Assembly: GCA_024276815.1 (NCBI GenBank)
Contig: JAJRWM010000088.1
Span: 1 to 9,265, forward strand
Source: a bacterium
GTDB taxonomy: Bacteria > JACRDZ01 > JAJRWM01
Length of the DNA: 9,265 nt
Direction of reading: 5' to 3'
Part shown: one piece after another, positions 6,486 to 9,265 of the stretch
How positions within the stretch are numbered: the first letter of the stretch is position 1
How the letters are laid out: every line of letters starts with the position of its first letter
Position numbers and translations under genes: made by a program
The notes under the pieces: generated by a model
Seen by the model: the letters and a program-made list of their open reading frames with translations, nothing else
Databases searched by the model: none
Told to the model about the DNA's origin: nothing

Positions 6486-7611
6486 ACTTGAGGAAAGGGA
6501 AAACGAGTATCTGGCCGGCTACGCTGTCAAGAGTTCTGACTCAAGGGGCCGGGTTCACCAGGAAGCCGAGCACCCCTATCGTCTTTGTTTTCAGCGGGAC
6601 CGTGATCGTATTATCCACTCCACCGCCTTCCGCCGCCTTGAATATAAAACGCAGGTCTTTGTCAACCACGAGGGAGATCACAACCGGACCCGACTGACTC
6701 ACACTATTGAAGTCGCCCAGATAGCCAGAACGATTTCCCGCGCCCTGGGATTGAATGAGGACCTGACCGAGGCGATTGCCTATGCTCATGACCTGGGGCA
6801 TACGCCCTTCGGTCATGCCGGCGAAAAGGCGCTGAACAAGCTGATGAAAGGTAGCGGCGGCTTTGAGCACAACAAACAGGGACTCAGGGTCGTTGATTTA
6901 CTGGAATACATCTATCCCGATTTCCGCGGACTTAATCTCACCTTTGAAATCCGTGAAGCCATCCTGAAAAACAATCCTCCCTACGCGGACCATCCTCTTG
7001 AGCTGTCAAAAGAGCGGCCAACCCTGGAAGCGCGCGTAGTGGATATCGCCGACGAGATCGCTTACAACAGCCACGATCTGGACGACGGCATTAACAATGG
7101 CTTGCTGCCGGTTCACAAACTGACAGAACTGGCGATCTGGGAGGAGAATCTGGCGACCGCCCGGCAACGTTACCCTAAGGCCAGCAACCGTAAAATCAGC
7201 CGAATAACGGTAAAACTGATTATTGGGCAGCAGGTCGCGGATATAATCCGGACTTCATTGCATAACCTCAAAGAAAACAAGATCACAACCCGGCAAAAAG
7301 CTCAAGAGCTTGATTTCCCTTTAATAGCCATGAGCGAAAAAATGGAGGAAAACAATCAGCGGCTCAAACGTTTTTTACATCAGCACATGTATCAGCATTA
7401 CCGGATGATCAGGATGTCCTACAAGGCTGATAATTTTTTAAGCGCCCTTTTTGAGGCGTTCACCGACAAGCCCCGCTTACTGCCGCCTTCGTTTCAATGG
7501 CAGGCTGAGAAAGAACCGCTTGAGCGGGTGGTTTCGGATTACCTGGCCGGGATGACAGACCGCTACGCTTTAGACGAGTACATCAAGATATTCAATCCCT
7601 ACGAAAGGTGA
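6469..7611 (+). CDS. dgt: Deoxyguanosinetriphosphate triphosphohydrolase-like HD-domain protein
   Basis: Dgt family enzymes cut dNTPs to deoxynucleoside and triphosphate and help keep dNTP pools in balance. The 380-residue length fits the shorter type 2 (dGTPase-like) family. Seen: SRGRVHQEAEHPYRLCFQRD (25-44) and RDRIIHSTAFRRLEYKTQVF (45-64), the hallmark N-terminal region; then metal-binding HD-domain residues in RTRLTHTIEVAQIAR (His78) and AYAHDLGHTPFGHAGE (His107, Asp108, His111); and DIADEIAYNSHDLDD (192-206) supplying the late Asp of the HD set. The ATG start reproduces the usual family beginning (E-x3-L-A-x-Y/F-A-x-x-S). The gene overlaps the HEAT gene by 17 bp and shares the GTGA region with rarA, so it lies inside an operon. 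It is intact. Substrate preference among dNTPs cannot be told. Confidence 0.93.
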   Translation: MFLRNELEERENEYLAGYAVKSSDSRGRVHQEAEHPYRLCFQRDRDRIIHSTAFRRLEYKTQVFVNHEGDHNRTRLTHTIEVAQIARTISRALGLNEDLTEAIAYAHDLGHTPFGHAGEKALNKLMKGSGGFEHNKQGLRVVDLLEYIYPDFRGLNLTFEIREAILKNNPPYADHPLELSKERPTLEARVVDIADEIAYNSHDLDDGINNGLLPVHKLTELAIWEENLATARQRYPKASNRKISRITVKLIIGQQVADIIRTSLHNLKENKITTRQKAQELDFPLIAMSEKMEENNQRLKRFLHQHMYQHYRMIRMSYKADNFLSALFEAFTDKPRLLPPSFQWQAEKEPLERVVSDYLAGMTDRYALDEYIKIFNPYER

Positions 7612-7616
7612 TTTCA

Positions 7617-8930
7617 GTGGATCTTTTTGGTGAACCCAAGCAAACTCCTCCTGATCTCCTCCCGCTCTCAGCCCGTTTTATTCCCACCGGGCTGGAAGAT
7701 TTGGTGGGGCAGGAACATTTAACGGCCAAAGGAAGGTTGTTATACCGTTCACTACGGAGCGACCGTCTTTTTTCAGCCATATTTTTCGGTCCTCCCGGCT
7801 GTGGCAAGACGGCTTTAGCCCGTCTTTTCGCGCTCAAAAGCCAGGCGAATTTCCTGGAGATCAACGCCGCCAGCTCAACCGTGTAAGATTTACGTAGAGC
7901 GCTGGCGGAAGCCAAACAAAAGCTGAGCTTTCAGGGTGAGAGAACAATCCTCTTCATTGATGAGATCCATCATTTTAACCGACGTCAACAAGACGCCTTG
8001 TTGCCCGAGGTGGAAAGAGGCTCCGTGACCCTGATTGGCAACACCACTGAAAACCCTTATTTCTCAATAATTACGCCCTTATTATCCCGGGTCCAGCTCT
8101 TTGAGTTCAAGCCCTTGTCCCCGGAACACATTATAACGATCTTAAAACGCGCGCTCTCTGACAAGGAAAGGGGCTTGGGCCGCTATCAGGTCGAGTACGA
8201 GGAGGAAGCGTTAAGACATCTGGCAATCCAGTCCGGCGGCGATGCCCGCCGCGCGGTAAATTCCCTGGAAGTGGGAGTCACCTCGACCGCCCCCGACGAG
8301 CGGGGAATAATCCGGTTTGACCTGGCGGTGGCTGAAGAATCAATCCAAAAAAAGATGATCCGCTACGACGCGTCCGGCGACGAGCATTATAACGTCGTTT
8401 CGGCTTTCATCAAGAGTATGCGCGGCGGCAGTCCCAACGCCGTTCTCTACTGGCTGGCCCGCATGATTGAAGCCGGCGAGGACCCTCGTTTTATCGCCCG
8501 CAGAATAGCCATCTGCGCTTCGGAAGACGTTGGCAACGCCGATCCCCAGGCTGTAGTGGTCGCCGCGGCGGCTTTTGAGCTGCTGGAGAAGATCGGTATG
8601 CCCGAAGCGAGAATAATCCTGGCCCAGGCGGCGTTATATATAACTACAGCTCCGAAGAGCAATAGTGTTATAATAGGAATCGACCGCGCTCTGGCAGATA
8701 TAAGAAATGGTGAGAACCTGGAAGTTCCTGATCATTTGAAAGACCCTCACCGCCCCTTTGCCAAGGCCGAGGCTTATAAATACCCTCATAATTTTGACGG
8801 TAATTTTGTCAGGCAGGCTTATATAACAAAAAAGATGAATTACTACGAACCTGGTGAAAATGGTTACGAGAAGATTATTAAGAACAGAATTGAGGCCTGG
8901 TGGATCGGCAAGAAAGGAAAGACCCAGTGA
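7617..8930 (+). CDS. rarA: RarA/MgsA AAA+ ATPase (replication-associated recombination), interrupted by in-frame TAA
   Basis: RarA acts at stalled replication forks and is related to clamp-loader ATPases and WRNIP1/Mgs1. The frame gives 437 codons, the normal family length, but TAA at 7884-7886 (codon 90) lies between Walker A and Walker B. Seen: N-terminal VDLF and LEDLVGQEHL, Walker A GPPGCGKT (58-65), Walker B ILFIDEIHHFN (111-121), sensor-1 region GNTTENPYF (family consensus GATTENPSF, so Ala to Asn), the Arg-finger region LLSRVQLF, sensor-2 GGDARRAVNSLE, and the C-terminal tetramerisation-type domain with SEDVGNADPQA and the final GYEK region. Around the stop, NAASSTV-stop-DLRRAL aligns with the family's G-V-K-D-[IL]-R, so a lysine AAA became TAA. 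I prefer GTG 7617 to GTG 7608 because AAAGGTGAT (7604-7612) sits correctly before it and relatives start MDLF. GTG 7608 would overlap the dgt stop. Confidence 0.9.
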
Positions 8931-9265
8931 AAAACAAGAATAATCAGCAAACGAAGATAGTATTAATCCTGTCTTTGGTTTTGATGTTCGTTTTTGGAAC
9001 AAGTCACCTGAGAGCGGAGGTTCCGGCGGAACTGACAAGCTCCTGGCAGAAATTCCAGGAAAGCCTGCCTCCCTTTCTCCCCCGGCATAAGCTCACAGAG
9101 CCAATCAATGCCGGCGTCATCATCGCTCAGCATCAAGACGGCATCGCCCGGTTAACGGAGGAACCTTTTCTAAGAGTTGAGGGTTTTGATTATTTTTACG
9201 CTATAAAGACCAGAGCCGGGGAAGCGAAAAAAAACATTCAAAAGCTGGAAGAAAACGCCCGGCAA
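8927..9265 (+). CDS. Unidentified exported protein, truncated by the window end
   Basis: A GTG at 8927 overlaps the rarA stop as GTGA and opens a frame of 113 codons to the window edge. It begins MKNKNNQQTK and then a hydrophobic core IVLILSLVLMFVFGTSHLRA followed by EVPAEL, a good signal peptide with likely cleavage after Ala30. The mature part contains SSWQKFQESLPPFLPRH, a hydrophobic GVIIAQ, and a charged, helical end (GEAKKNIQKLEENARQ), possibly the start of a coiled coil. I do not recognise the family. AAAGGA (8914-8918 region) is a plausible ribosome binding site. Its position after rarA and its export signal, shared with the HEAT protein upstream, suggest an envelope role, but the evidence is thin. 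Confidence 0.7.
   Translation, partial: MKNKNNQQTKIVLILSLVLMFVFGTSHLRAEVPAELTSSWQKFQESLPPFLPRHKLTEPINAGVIIAQHQDGIARLTEEPFLRVEGFDYFYAIKTRAGEAKKNIQKLEENARQ

Noticed and set aside
1490-7886. Pyrrolysine or selenocysteine as the explanation for all three stops
   Set aside because: Two of the stops are TAA, which neither system uses, and no TGA interrupts a gene. Only the TAG could be pyrrolysine, and this is not a known pyrrolysine protein.

Overview
The window comes from a bacterial chromosome. It is densely packed, all recognisable genes lie on the + strand, and many start on GTG or TTG (I read GTG at 56, 3577, 7617 and 8927, and TTG at 2496). The gene set is lipid A/O-antigen-type envelope glycolipid synthesis, NAD synthesis, glutamine synthetase, a dGTPase and an AAA+ replication-repair ATPase. 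This suggests a Gram-negative-like (LPS-type) bacterium. The lipid-A-disaccharide-synthase-related family of the first full gene is best known from Cyanobacteria and relatives, so an uncultivated lineage near Cyanobacteria/Margulisbacteria is a reasonable guess, but the sequence alone does not prove it.

Region 1 (1-2377) is an envelope polysaccharide block. It holds the tail of an unidentified gene, a lipid-A-disaccharide-synthase-related glycosyltransferase, and an O-antigen ligase/polymerase-type membrane protein split by an in-frame TAG. Region 2 (2378-4998) is a nitrogen/NAD block. A promoter-like region with a tandem 9-bp direct repeat at 11-bp spacing precedes an ammonia-dependent NAD synthetase that is fused in frame to an OmpR/PhoB-type winged-helix DNA-binding domain. 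A type I glutamine synthetase (interrupted by an in-frame TAA) follows 52 bp later, and a perfect 18-bp-stem hairpin terminator closes the block. Region 3 (5045-9265) is a tightly overlapping run: an exported HEAT-repeat protein, dgt, rarA (interrupted by an in-frame TAA), and an unidentified exported protein cut by the window end.

Two things stand out. First, the NadE-winged-helix fusion sits beside glnA and carries an OmpR-family-like repeat in its own upstream region. This makes a candidate regulator that physically joins NAD/ammonia metabolism to transcription. Second, three conserved genes in 9 kb (O-antigen ligase, glnA, rarA) each carry exactly one premature stop, with the same frame and strong family conservation on both sides. 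The two TAA codons sit where I expect lysine in the families, consistent with AAA-to-TAA changes. TAA is also used as a normal terminator here, so wholesale reassignment of TAA is unlikely. Assembly or base error, recent nonsense mutation, or context-dependent readthrough are the live options.
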